Assembly (NCBI GenBank): GCA_903872555.1
Contig: CAIQLE010000073.1
Location: 1-8,265 of the forward strand
Length of the DNA stretch: 8,265 nt
Direction of reading: 5' to 3'
From: an uncultured bacterium
Lineage (GTDB): Bacteria; Pseudomonadota; Gammaproteobacteria; Burkholderiales; Burkholderiaceae_D
Both the position numbers and the translations under genes were made by a program. The notes below the pieces were generated by a model, which was given only the letters and a program-made list of their open reading frames with translations, did no database searches and was not told the origin of the DNA. Shown one piece after another: positions 1 to 7,027 of this stretch (the stretch's first letter is position 1; each line of letters begins with the position of its first letter).

Positions 1-877
1 CTGCTTTGTTGCGCAGCCTACGCTGTCGGTCGCGATCAAAAAACTCGAAGACGAACTCGGTGTCGCTATTTTCGAGCGCGGAGGCTCTGAAATTTCGGTC
101 ACGCCTATAGGCGGGCAAATTGTCGCCCAGGCTGAGCATGTGCTGGAACAAACAGCCGCCATCAAAAATATCGCCAAACAAAACACCGACCCACTGGTCG
201 GCACTTTGCGCATAGGCACGATCTACACTATCGCACCCTATCTGCTGCCGCAGCTGGTACCGGTCATGATCGATAAATTCCCGCTCATGCCGCTGGTGCT
301 GCAAGAAAATTTCACCGTGAAGCTGCTGGAATTATTGCGTGCCGGCGAACTCGATGCGGCCATCATCGCACTGCCTTTCAATGATCAGGGACTGATGGTG
401 CGTGCCTTGTATGACGAGCCCTTCATGATTGCTCTGCCGCGCCAGCACCAGTGGGCAGATCGCTCCTCCATCAGCAGCGCAGAACTCAAGACGGAAACCA
501 TGCTGCTGCTGGGTTCAGGTCATTGTTTCCGGGATCAGGTACTGGAAGTCTGTCCCGAAATGTCGCGCTTCTCGACGGCAGGTGTTGGCATCGCCCGTAC
601 CTTTGAAGGCTCATCGCTGGAAACCATACGCCATATGGTCGCCTCTGGCATAGGCATCACCGTCTTGCCCCAGGCATCGGTGCCGGCCGTGCAAACCAAA
701 AACGACATGTTGCGCTATGTCGCGTTTGAAGCACCGGCACCTTCGCGCCGTGTCGTCATCGTCTGGCGCAAAAGCTTTACGCGCATCGGTGCGATTGAAG
801 CTGTGCGACAGGCGGTTTTGTCATGCAAGCTGCATGGCGTAGAGATGCTGCCTGCTGCCGGTCTGGAAGAAGGCTGA
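1..877 (+). CDS. oxyR: OxyR-type LysR-family peroxide-sensing regulator, 5' end outside window
   Basis: This is a DNA-binding transcription activator of the peroxide response (catalase, peroxidase and similar genes); it acts in the cytoplasm as a tetramer. The reading frame is already open at base 2 and encodes the second half of the LysR helix-turn-helix ([17 protein letters not shown]). By alignment from memory with E. coli OxyR, about 24 N-terminal residues lie outside the window; 291 residues are present. The effector domain carries [12 protein letters not shown], whose two cysteines (codons at 524 and 551) are nine residues apart, as are the redox-active Cys199 and Cys208 of E. coli OxyR. 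The following [19 protein letters not shown] matches the OxyR segment after the disulfide loop. These two cysteines separate it from CysB, CbbR and other LysR relatives. A GTG at 140 is internal and is not the start. ubiA follows after 20 bases, so the two may be cotranscribed. Confidence 0.93.
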   Translation, partial: CFVAQPTLSVAIKKLEDELGVAIFERGGSEISVTPIGGQIVAQAEHVLEQTAAIKNIAKQNTDPLVGTLRIGTIYTIAPYLLPQLVPVMIDKFPLMPLVLQENFTVKLLELLRAGELDAAIIALPFNDQGLMVRALYDEPFMIALPRQHQWADRSSISSAELKTETMLLLGSGHCFRDQVLEVCPEMSRFSTAGVGIARTFEGSSLETIRHMVASGIGITVLPQASVPAVQTKNDMLRYVAFEAPAPSRRVVIVWRKSFTRIGAIEAVRQAVLSCKLHGVEMLPAAGLEEG

Positions 878-897
878 ACCAAAACCATATAAGCAAG

Positions 898-1764
898 ATG
901 ACGCTCTCCTTTACCACATTTCGCGCCCGTCTCATCCTGTACGCGAGGCTAGTCAGGCTGGATAAACCTATAGGCAGCCTCTTGCTGTTATGGCCCACCT
1001 TGTCGGCATTGTGGCTGGCTTCGAACGGCCGGCCTGACTGGAAGCTGGTGCTGATTTTTAGTGTGGGAACCCTACTGATGCGATCGGCCGGTTGCGCCAT
1101 CAATGATTTTGCTGACCGTGATTTTGATAAGCATGTAAAACGCACCGCCGAACGTCCTCTGACATCCGGACAAATCGCCGCCTGGGAAGCAGTCGCTGTC
1201 GCTGTCGTGCTGGCGCTTCTGTCTTATCTGCTGATACTGCCACTCAATCTGCTGACCAAAGAACTCTCCATACTCGCCATACTCATCGCAGGCAGTTATC
1301 CCTATTTCAAACGCTTCTTCGCCTTGCCTCAGGCTTATCTGGGCATTGCCTTTGGCTTTGGTATACCGATGAGCTATGCGGCTGTATTGAATACTGTGCC
1401 GCCCGAAGCATGGCTGCTGCTGCTGGCGAATATTTTCTGGGCCCTGGCCTATGACACGGAATATGCGATGGTGGATCGCGATGACGATTTAAAGATCGGC
1501 ATACGCACTTCGGCCATTACCTTCGGTCGTTACGATGTACTCGCCGTCATGCTCTGCTATGCCTTCAGTCTGGCGCTGATTCTTGCAGTCGGTCTGTGGC
1601 ATGGTCTAGGCGCAGGACTTCTGCTCGGTATCAGCGTCGCAGCCGGCATCGCTGTCTATCACTGGACCCTGATACGGGACCGAGATCGCCTGCGTTGTTT
1701 TGCTGCCTTCCGTCATAACAACTGGCTGGGCGCAGCTGTCTTCCTTGGCATTGCTTTGGGTTGA
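898..1764 (+). CDS. ubiA: 4-hydroxybenzoate polyprenyltransferase (UbiA)
   Basis: This is the integral inner-membrane prenyltransferase that joins a polyprenyl diphosphate tail to 4-hydroxybenzoate, the first membrane step of ubiquinone synthesis. The product is 288 residues from the ATG at 898, against about 290 for E. coli UbiA. Both Asp-rich, Mg-diphosphate-binding motifs are intact: NDFADRDFD at residues 69-77 followed by [10 protein letters not shown], and [13 protein letters not shown] near residues 185-197 followed by LKIGIRTSA. The rest is a series of hydrophobic helices typical of the family. The frame stays open upstream to an ATG at 823, but that start would overlap oxyR and add a non-family N terminus. 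The start at 898 gives the usual short lead into [13 protein letters not shown]. Its Shine-Dalgarno is weak. Lying 20 bases after oxyR suggests cotranscription or read-through. Confidence 0.95.
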   Translation: MTLSFTTFRARLILYARLVRLDKPIGSLLLLWPTLSALWLASNGRPDWKLVLIFSVGTLLMRSAGCAINDFADRDFDKHVKRTAERPLTSGQIAAWEAVAVAVVLALLSYLLILPLNLLTKELSILAILIAGSYPYFKRFFALPQAYLGIAFGFGIPMSYAAVLNTVPPEAWLLLLANIFWALAYDTEYAMVDRDDDLKIGIRTSAITFGRYDVLAVMLCYAFSLALILAVGLWHGLGAGLLLGISVAAGIAVYHWTLIRDRDRLRCFAAFRHNNWLGAAVFLGIALG

Positions 1765-1827
1765 TGATTCCTTAAGCCTGTACTGCCACATCCCTGCAAC
1801 AGCACTGATTTTCCCTCGCTGTTCTGC

Positions 1828-1864
1828 TTGAGAGCTTGCACGCTCGCGCCAGATAATCGCGCGA
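1828..1864 (+). promoter_or_regulatory. Candidate sigma70 promoter of pilT with overlapping dyad
   Basis: TTGAGA (1828-1833) and GATAAT (1852-1857) each match the sigma70 consensus at five of six positions and are separated by 18 bases. They lie in the 130-odd bases between ubiA and pilT. A perfect 6-bp inverted repeat, TCGCGC (1844-1849) and GCGCGA (1859-1864), surrounds the -10 element. It could be an operator, or just chance in GC-rich sequence. A transcript from here would have a leader of roughly 65 bases before the preferred pilT start. Found by eye only. Confidence 0.4.
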
Positions 1865-1930
1865 CACGCTGCGGCATCACCTCATCGCCCTATGCCAGCC
1901 GCGCCCCTGACAACAACGGACGCAATCTCC

Positions 1931-2974
1931 ATGGATATTTCCGAACTGCTGAACTTCGCTGTGAATAACAGCGCCTCCGATCTGCATCTTTCTGCCGGTT
2001 TGCCGCCCATGATTCGAGTGCATGGCGATGTGCGGCGCATCAATCTGCCTGAAATGTCGCACAAAGAAGTGCATGCCATGATTTATGAAGTCATGAACGA
2101 TGCTCTGCGCAAGCGCTACGAAGCCTCACTGGAAGTTGATTTTTCTTTCGACCTGCCCGGCGTAGCCCGCTTTCGTGTGAATGCCTTTAATCAGGATCGA
2201 GGTGCAGCTGCAGTCATGCGCACCATTCCTTCCAAAATTCTGACGCTGGAGAATCTGGCCACCCCAAAAATTTTTACCGAGCTGGCACTCAAGCCGCGCG
2301 GGCTGGTGCTGGTGACCGGGCCTACGGGTTCAGGAAAATCAACCACGCTCGCGGCCATGGTGAATCATGTGAATGAAAACGAGTATGCCCACATACTGAC
2401 CATAGAAGATCCCATAGAGTTTGTGCATGAATCGAAAAAAGGTCTGATCAATCAGCGCGAAGTCGGGCCACATACCTTGTCTTTTGCTGCTGCATTGCGC
2501 TCGGCCTTACGCGAAGATCCCGATGTGGTGCTGGTGGGTGAATTACGCGATCTGGAAACCATACGTCTGGCACTTACCGCGGCCGAGACCGGCCATCTGG
2601 TGTTCGGTACCCTGCACACGGTTTCCGCACCCAAGACCATAGACCGAATTATCGATGTCTTTCCCGGCGATGAAAAAGACATGGTGCGCTCCATGCTGTC
2701 GGAATCTTTGCAGGCAGTGATATCGCAAACCCTGATCAAAAACCGTGAAGGCAACGGACGCGTCGCCGCCTATGAAATCATGCTGGGCACACCGGCCATA
2801 CGCAACCTGATTCGTGAATCCAAAGTCGCCCAGATGTATTCCGCCATACAGACCGGCAGCAATCTGGGCATGCAGACACTGGATGCCAGCCTGATGGAAC
2901 TGGTAAAACGCAACCGCATCACTCTGGCAGCGGCACGCGCTGCCGCCAAGATGCCAGAAAATTTCACGGGCTAA
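1931..2974 (+). CDS. pilT: Type IV pilus retraction ATPase PilT
   Basis: This hexameric cytoplasmic ATPase sits at the base of the type IV pilus and drives pilus depolymerisation, giving twitching motility. It is 347 residues from the ATG at 1931, the normal family length. The N terminus MDISELLNFAV...SDLHLSAGLPPMIR is canonical. The Walker A motif GPTGSGKST is at 130-138 (Lys136), the Asp box TIEDPIEF around 157-164, Walker B DPDVVLVGE at 196-204 with catalytic Glu204, and the His box TGHLVFGTLHT at 220-230 (His222, His229). The C-terminal AIRNLIRE motif at 289-296, characteristic of retraction-competent PilT, is intact. An in-frame ATG at 1892 would add 13 residues not typical of the family, so I prefer 1931, though neither has a strong ribosome-binding site. 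pilU follows after 7 bases, so the two form an operon. Confidence 0.96.
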   Translation: MDISELLNFAVNNSASDLHLSAGLPPMIRVHGDVRRINLPEMSHKEVHAMIYEVMNDALRKRYEASLEVDFSFDLPGVARFRVNAFNQDRGAAAVMRTIPSKILTLENLATPKIFTELALKPRGLVLVTGPTGSGKSTTLAAMVNHVNENEYAHILTIEDPIEFVHESKKGLINQREVGPHTLSFAAALRSALREDPDVVLVGELRDLETIRLALTAAETGHLVFGTLHTVSAPKTIDRIIDVFPGDEKDMVRSMLSESLQAVISQTLIKNREGNGRVAAYEIMLGTPAIRNLIRESKVAQMYSAIQTGSNLGMQTLDASLMELVKRNRITLAAARAAAKMPENFTG

Positions 2975-2981
2975 ATCACGT

Positions 2982-4118
2982 ATGGATAAGACGGAAGCAA
3001 AATCCCTGATACAGCAATTGCTGGGTCTGATGAAGGAGAAAGGCGGTTCAGATTTATTCATCACTGCCGGCTTTGCGCCAGCCATTAAATTTGATGGCAG
3101 CATCAGGCCGGTGTCGAATCAGCTGCTGTCTGAACGTGACAGCGCAGCGCTGGTGGCCGCGGTCATGAATGAACGCCAGTTGAATGAATTTTCACTGAGC
3201 AAGGAATGTAATTTTGCCATCAGCGCTGAAGGCATAGGGCGCTTCCGGGTGTCTGCCTTTGTGCAGCAAACCAAATCCGGCATGGTGATACGCACCATCA
3301 CGACGGACATACCCAGTATCGACAGTCTTGGTATGCCTGCAGAGTTAAAAGAGATCGTGATGACCAAGCGCGGACTGGTGATCATGGCCGGTGCAACAGG
3401 GTCAGGCAAATCAACCACACTGGCAGCGATGCTGGGGCACAGGAATGCCCATAGTCACGGGCATATCATCACCATCGAGGATCCGGTCGAGTTTGTGCAT
3501 CCTCATCTGCAATGCATCGTGACACAGCGTGAAGTAGGCACCGATACCGCCGACTGGCAGACTGCGCTGAAGAACACCTTGCGTCAGGCACCGGACGTGA
3601 TCCTGATCGGTGAAATTCGCGAACGCGAAACCATGGACCATGCCATTGCATTTGCCGAGACTGGTCATCTGTGTCTGGCTACCCTGCATGCCAATAATAG
3701 CAATCAGGCGCTGGACCGTATCGTCAATTTTTTCCCCGAAGAACGGCGCCAGCAATTGCTGATGGATATGTCCCTGAATCTGAAAGCCATGATTTCGCAG
3801 CGCCTGATCCCGCTCAAATCCGGCACTGGCCGAATGGCTGCGGTGGAGATCATGCTCAACTCACCTCTGATCTCCGATCTGATCTTCAAGGGTGAAGTAC
3901 AGCAGATACGCGAGGTGATGAAAAAATCACGTGAACTGGGCATGCAGACCTTCGATCAGGCCTTATTCGATATGGTCGAAGCAGGGAAAATCAGTATTGA
4001 AGATGCCCTCAGAAATGCAGACTCTGTCAATGATCTGCGACTGGCTATCAAACTACAGAGTTCCTTGCTGAAAAACGATGAACTCAACTCAGGCTCAAAA
4101 GGACTGAGTGTAATCTGA
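2982..4118 (+). CDS. pilU: PilT-dependent retraction ATPase PilU
   Basis: This is a paralogue of PilT that assists pilus retraction, in other bacteria together with PilT rather than alone. The product is 378 residues, the usual PilU length and longer than PilT because of a C-terminal extension. The N terminus contains the family signature KGGSDLFITAG (20-30). Walker A is GATGSGKST at 137-145 (Lys143), the Asp box TIEDPVEF follows near 164-171, Walker B is APDVILIGE at 203-211 (Glu211), and the His box is TGHLCLATLHA at 227-237. The PilT AIRNLIRE motif is replaced by a divergent segment (PLISDLIFKGEV near 285-296), which separates PilU from a second PilT. It starts 7 bases after the pilT stop with no obvious Shine-Dalgarno, so translation may depend on coupling to pilT. 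It is convergent with proC, with 61 bases between the stops. Confidence 0.95.
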   Translation: MDKTEAKSLIQQLLGLMKEKGGSDLFITAGFAPAIKFDGSIRPVSNQLLSERDSAALVAAVMNERQLNEFSLSKECNFAISAEGIGRFRVSAFVQQTKSGMVIRTITTDIPSIDSLGMPAELKEIVMTKRGLVIMAGATGSGKSTTLAAMLGHRNAHSHGHIITIEDPVEFVHPHLQCIVTQREVGTDTADWQTALKNTLRQAPDVILIGEIRERETMDHAIAFAETGHLCLATLHANNSNQALDRIVNFFPEERRQQLLMDMSLNLKAMISQRLIPLKSGTGRMAAVEIMLNSPLISDLIFKGEVQQIREVMKKSRELGMQTFDQALFDMVEAGKISIEDALRNADSVNDLRLAIKLQSSLLKNDELNSGSKGLSVI

Positions 4119-4179
4119 ACTCGTTCGCTTCCAAATAAAGCCGCCTGGATTTTTACTGCATTGCTTTGGAAACCTAAGC

Positions 4180-4992
4180 TCAGTCGCGCCCGAATTCCTC
4201 ACCCATTTCCTTACCGCGTGCTGCTGCTGCATGCAGGGCTTTCACGATGGCGTGTCCCATGCCACTGGCTTCCATCGAGGCCAGTGCGGCAAAGGTGGTG
4301 CCGCCCTTGGATGTGACACGATCACGCAAGGTCTCCAGCGTTTCTTCGGAGCGCACAGCCAGCTCGGTGGCCCCTGCAAAAGTAGCCTGCGCCAGCGCAC
4401 GTCCCTGCTCGGCACTCAGCCCCAGTTCAACGGCGGCGTTTTGCATGGCTTCCATAAAATAAAACACATACGCCGGACCACTGCCTGAAATCGCCGTGAC
4501 GGCATCCATCTGGGATTCATCCTTCAGCCACACAGTTGCACCGACGGCACTCAGAATGGCATCGGCCATAGCCTGCTGTGCATCGGATACGCCCTTCATG
4601 GCGACCATGCCGGTAATACCCATACCGACCAGCGCCGGTGTATTCGGCATGCTGCGCACGATCGCCGTATGTCCCTGCAGCCAGCGCGACAGATCAGAGG
4701 CACGTATGCCCGCTGCGATGGACAGTATTAATTGCTGCTTCACCAGCGGCTGCAATTGTGCGACCACCTCACGCATCTGCTGCGGCTTGACGGCCAGAAC
4801 GATGACATCGGCAGCGGCCACTGCTGCGCCGGGCACATTCGAAGTAGTGACCCCATGACGCTGCGCCAGCAAGTTCAGCGCATCCTCATTCACATCCACC
4901 ACATGGATATTCGCTGCGGCCGTCAGCTTGCCGGCGAGTCCGCCAATCAGAGCCTGCGCCATATTGCCGCCACCAATAAAACTGATTTTCAT
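4180..4992 (-). CDS. proC: Pyrroline-5-carboxylate reductase (ProC)
   Basis: This cytoplasmic NAD(P)H-dependent enzyme reduces 1-pyrroline-5-carboxylate to L-proline, the last step of proline synthesis. It is 270 residues from the ATG whose first base is 4992, the standard length. The Rossmann nucleotide-binding loop FIGGGNMAQALIGG is at 5-18, VLAVKPQ at 65-71, the family signature RSMPNTPALVGMG at 113-125, and the C-terminal dimerisation/active-site region has ISGSGPAYVF (158-167) and VTSKGGTT (226-233). The start is ambiguous: the ATG at 4992 gives the common N terminus MKISFIGGG and lies 1 base after the yggS stop. An in-frame ATG at 5004, overlapping the yggS end, has the better purine-rich site (GGAAAGAGAA) upstream and would add MQAN. 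Both arrangements imply translational coupling to yggS. Confidence 0.95.
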   Translation of the reverse strand: MKISFIGGGNMAQALIGGLAGKLTAAANIHVVDVNEDALNLLAQRHGVTTSNVPGAAVAAADVIVLAVKPQQMREVVAQLQPLVKQQLILSIAAGIRASDLSRWLQGHTAIVRSMPNTPALVGMGITGMVAMKGVSDAQQAMADAILSAVGATVWLKDESQMDAVTAISGSGPAYVFYFMEAMQNAAVELGLSAEQGRALAQATFAGATELAVRSEETLETLRDRVTSKGGTTFAALASMEASGMGHAIVKALHAAAARGKEMGEEFGRD

Positions 4993-4993
4993 A

Positions 4994-5695
4994 TTAGCTT
5001 GCATACGTTCTCTTTCCAAAAATGGCCGTGCCTATACGTACGATGTTTGCGCCCTCGGCGATCGCCGCGCCCATATCTGCGGACATACCCATAGACAGAG
5101 TGTCGGTAGGGATGCCCTCTGCGGCCAGTTGCTGCTGCAACAGGCGCAACTGTGCAAAAGGCACGCGCTGCTCAGCTTCGGTTTGCGCCGGCTCGGGAAT
5201 GGCCATCAGGCCGCGCAGTTTCAGGTGAGGCATGCTATTGACTGCATGTGCCAGTGCCGGCAATTCAGCGGGTGTGACACCGCTCTTGCTTGCTTCGCCA
5301 CTGACATTCACCTGCAGGCAGATATTCAGCGGCGGCAAATGCGCTGGCCGCTGGTCTGAGAGACGCTGGGCAATTTTTTCCCTGTCTACGGCGTGTACCC
5401 AGTCGAAATGTTCAGCCACTGGCCGGGTTTTATTGCTTTGCAAGGGCCCGATAAAATGCCACTCCAGCTGCAAGTCCGGGCGCAGCTGCAGCACGGCCTC
5501 TATCTTGTCCACTGCTTCCTGCAGATAGTTTTCACCGAAGGCCCGCTGCCCGGCATCCGCCGCAGCGATCACGGCATCCGCGCCAAAAGTCTTGGAAACA
5601 GCCAGTAAAAGAATACTCCCGGGCTCTCGCCCGGCCGCCTGGGCTGCAGAGGCGATGGCTTGTTGCACGGCTTGTAAATTAGCGGGAATCGTCAT
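4994..5695 (-). CDS. yggS: YggS/PLPBP-family pyridoxal-5'-phosphate homeostasis protein
   Basis: This is a single-domain PLP-binding protein that lacks known catalysis and buffers vitamin B6 and amino/keto-acid pools. The product is 233 residues, the usual size, and has the alanine-racemase-like TIM-barrel pattern. LLAVSKTF at 30-37 places the PLP-binding Lys at 35 (Lys36 in E. coli YggS). FGENYLQE is at 53-60, WHFIGPLQSNK at 79-89, LQVNVSGEASKSG at 127-139, GLMAIP at 162-167, and the phosphate-binding segment SMGMSADM at 201-208 is followed by VRIGTAIFG. It is upstream of proC in a two-gene operon, a frequent pairing that links B6 and proline metabolism. It is divergent from the peroxidase gene across about 80 bases. 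The ribosome-binding site before the ATG is weak. Confidence 0.95.
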   Translation of the reverse strand: MTIPANLQAVQQAIASAAQAAGREPGSILLLAVSKTFGADAVIAAADAGQRAFGENYLQEAVDKIEAVLQLRPDLQLEWHFIGPLQSNKTRPVAEHFDWVHAVDREKIAQRLSDQRPAHLPPLNICLQVNVSGEASKSGVTPAELPALAHAVNSMPHLKLRGLMAIPEPAQTEAEQRVPFAQLRLLQQQLAAEGIPTDTLSMGMSADMGAAIAEGANIVRIGTAIFGKRTYAS

Positions 5696-5762
5696 GGTGC
5701 GTCATTATCCACGATAGTGAGCCGGTGGCACGAGCTGCTACACTCGGGCTGGCATCCCAACC

Positions 5763-5769
5763 AAGAGGA
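5763..5769 (+). promoter_or_regulatory. Ribosome-binding site that fixes the gpx start
   Basis: AAGAGGA ends 6 bases before the ATG at 5776, a good Shine-Dalgarno. The frame is open upstream to 5725, but only the start at 5776 has both this site and a family-like N terminus. Confidence 0.75.
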
Positions 5770-5775
5770 CAAACT

Positions 5776-6261
5776 ATGCAGAGCATCTATGATTTCAAGA
5801 CCACCACCCTGAACGGCACACCGGCTGACATGTCTGAATGGCGCGGCAAAGTCGTCCTGATCGTCAATACCGCCAGCAAATGCGGCTTCACACCGCAATA
5901 CAAAGGTCTGGAAGCGGTGTATGAAAAATATAAAGATCAGGGCTTTGCCGTACTCGGCTTTCCCTGCAATCAGTTTGGTGCTCAGGAACCGGGCAATGCA
6001 GAAGACATTGGTGCTTTTTGCGAAAAGAATTTTGGTGTCAGTTTCCCCCTGTTTGAAAAAATCGATGTGAATGGCGAACAGGCACATCCCTTGTTTACTC
6101 ATTTAAAGCAACAGGCTCCCGGCGTTCTGGGCACTGAGGGCATTAAATGGAATTTCACAAAATTTTTAGTCGGTAAGGATGGCAAGGTCATCGATCGTTT
6201 CGCGCCCACGACCAAACCTGAGTCTCTGCAGGAACTGATTGAACACGCATTACAGGCTTAA
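5776..6261 (+). CDS. Glutathione-peroxidase-family thiol peroxidase, probably thioredoxin-dependent
   Basis: This enzyme reduces hydrogen peroxide or organic hydroperoxides through a catalytic cysteine. The product is 161 residues, a complete short Gpx domain with no signal peptide, so it should be cytoplasmic. NTASKCGFTPQYKGLE carries the peroxidatic Cys36, FPCNQFGAQEPG (62-73) supplies the catalytic Gln/Asn region, and KWNFTKFL (124-131) supplies the tetrad Trp125 and Asn126. Cysteines at 36, 64 and 82 coincide with those of yeast Gpx3, where Cys36 and Cys82 form the catalytic disulfide. This suggests a two-cysteine mechanism recycled by thioredoxin rather than glutathione. The residue is cysteine, not selenocysteine (codon TGC at 5881). 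The nearest named E. coli relative is BtuE, but I do not assign that symbol. oxyR about 5 kb away fits a peroxide-response theme, but no OxyR site is shown here. Confidence 0.93.
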   Translation: MQSIYDFKTTTLNGTPADMSEWRGKVVLIVNTASKCGFTPQYKGLEAVYEKYKDQGFAVLGFPCNQFGAQEPGNAEDIGAFCEKNFGVSFPLFEKIDVNGEQAHPLFTHLKQQAPGVLGTEGIKWNFTKFLVGKDGKVIDRFAPTTKPESLQELIEHALQA

Positions 6262-6340
6262 TTTAGTCTGAAGATGATTTGCATGAACCATTCCGGAGTT
6301 TGAGTTACTGACCCACTTCGAAGACAATTTCCTCCCCTTG

Positions 6341-6388
6341 CATCAGCGCCAGCCAGGCGCTGATGTATCTCGCTTCTATCCTTTTTTC
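6341..6388 (+). terminator. Perfect hairpin, possible terminator downstream of gpx
   Basis: CATCAGCGCC (6341-6350) and GGCGCTGATG (6356-6365) form a perfect 10-bp stem with the 5-base loop AGCCA. The T-run comes only after about 15 further bases, so this is not a textbook intrinsic terminator. It could still end the gpx transcript, or act as an RNA structure or protein-binding dyad in the leader of the chaperone operon. Confidence 0.4.
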
Positions 6389-6399
6389 AGTCTTTCTCT

Positions 6400-6424
6400 G
6401 ATGCAGCGAATGTCAGTCTGCATC
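6400..6424. repeat. 7-11-7 inverted repeat upstream of the chaperone gene
   Basis: GATGCAG (6400-6406) and CTGCATC (6418-6424) are perfect arms around an 11-base spacer, about 110 bases before the chaperone start. The size fits a dimeric regulator's operator. No T-run follows, so it is unlikely to be a terminator. It may be chance. Confidence 0.35.
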
Positions 6425-6530
6425 GTTCATGCTGAACCATCATCGATTTCCGGTTACCTATAAGACCTGAAATTCAGTCAGGCAAGCCGTGCGCTATGAC
6501 ATGGCAGCCCTGCCTGGCAGAGGACTAATA

Positions 6531-7019
6531 ATGAATGGAGAAGAGACTATGGATCAGGCCTCATTTAAGGCACTGTGTCGCGCAACCAGCATCGCCTTGC
6601 AATCTCAGAACCCAGAAGCACTGGGAGAAACCAATCTCATAGAAGTAGATGGCGTCCGTGCCGGACTGTTTTTTGATGAAGACACCGCACCGGACCGGAT
6701 CATTTGTTACATCGACATAGGCCCCTTGCCCCCCGCAGACCGTGAAGAAATACTGGGGCGCTTGCTTGCCATAAATCTGCTGACCGGCACCAAGACCGCC
6801 GGTGTCTATGCACTGGATCTGCAGACCGACAATGTCATTTTCACCCAACATTTCCTGTATCCCGACCTGATGACAGGTGAAGAGCTGGCAGGAATTCTGG
6901 AAGCCTACAGCGTGCATGCGGCCAATCTCAAGCAAAGCCTGCTCGACCCGAATAATCATCAGCCTCTGCCTGATATGCTCGCGCGCTCCTTCAGTGCCGG
7001 CCTGCAGACTTTGGTATAG
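6531..7019 (+). CDS. CesT-like (class I) type III secretion chaperone, predicted
   Basis: This is predicted to be a small cytoplasmic dimeric chaperone that binds the N-terminal region of a type III secreted protein and keeps it export-ready. The product is 162 residues and acidic, with no signal peptide or membrane segment. It follows the CesT/SycE order: helix 1 (about 9-24), strands (LIEVDGVRAGLFFDED 36-51; RIICYIDIGPLP 56-67), helix 2 (REEILGRLLAINLL 71-84), strands (GVYALDLQTDNVIFTQHFL 91-109) and helix 3 (TGEELAGILEAYSVHAANLKQSLL 115-138). The DIG-LP...R-EIL--LL--N core and the final helix after a predicted last strand are characteristic. The start at 6531 has AGAGGA six bases upstream. 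An in-frame ATG at 6549 (156 residues, preceded by GGAG) is nearly as good. Being immediately upstream of a long coiled-coil gene is the standard chaperone-effector arrangement. Family assignment is by pattern, not by search. Confidence 0.75.
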   Translation: MNGEETMDQASFKALCRATSIALQSQNPEALGETNLIEVDGVRAGLFFDEDTAPDRIICYIDIGPLPPADREEILGRLLAINLLTGTKTAGVYALDLQTDNVIFTQHFLYPDLMTGEELAGILEAYSVHAANLKQSLLDPNNHQPLPDMLARSFSAGLQTLV

Positions 7020-7027
7020 GAGACCTT
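7018..7027 (+). promoter_or_regulatory. Strong ribosome-binding site of the downstream gene, overlapping the chaperone stop
   Basis: AGGAG (7018-7022) starts inside the TAG stop (7017-7019) of the chaperone gene and ends 5 bases before the ATG at 7028. It sets the start of the next gene and ties its translation to that of the chaperone. Confidence 0.8.

Larger units (their letters stand above)
6262..6530. other. 269-base gene-free stretch between gpx and the chaperone gene
   Basis: I see no convincing complete gene here. It contains a perfect 10-bp hairpin (6341-6365), a T-rich run (CTTTTTTC, about 6381-6388), a 7-bp dyad (6400-6424) and a weak -10-like TATAAG at 6459-6464. Two partial echoes of TGAACCAT...TTCCGG...GTTAC occur at 6284-6308 and 6433-6457. 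On the minus strand, 6308-6412 is open for 35 codons to a TAA at 6305-6307, but it has no upstream start codon. It could be a decayed gene end or chance. No clear HrpL box or TTCG-N16-TTCG hrpII box was found. The stretch must carry the promoter of the chaperone-effector pair unless that is read from gpx. Confidence 0.6.

Noticed and set aside
823..897. Upstream extension of ubiA to the ATG at 823
   Set aside because: It overlaps oxyR in another frame and adds 25 residues unlike any UbiA N terminus.
777..1145. Minus-strand 122-codon ORF across the oxyR-ubiA junction
   Set aside because: It is antisense to two clearly recognised genes and has no family-like motif; it is a shadow frame.
2543..3103. 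Minus-strand 186-codon ORF across pilT-pilU
   Set aside because: It is a shadow of two conserved ATPase genes with all motifs on the plus strand; its composition looks non-coding.
4127..4172. TTCCAAA (4129-4135) and TTTGGAA (4165-4171) as a bidirectional terminator between pilU and proC
   Set aside because: Only a 7-bp AT-rich stem with a 29-base loop and no adjacent T-run, so too weak to call.
5704..5709. Minus-strand GATAAT as the -10 of yggS
   Set aside because: It lies only 9 bases from the ATG and has no recognisable -35.
5692..6102. Minus-strand 136-codon ORF opposite gpx
   Set aside because: It is the complement of an intact Gpx and overlaps the yggS start region; there is no motif or ribosome-binding site.
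6284..6316. HrpL-type box: TGAACC (6284-6289) with CCAC (6313-6316)
   Set aside because: The first element lacks the GG start, and the spacer is 23 bases instead of about 15-17.
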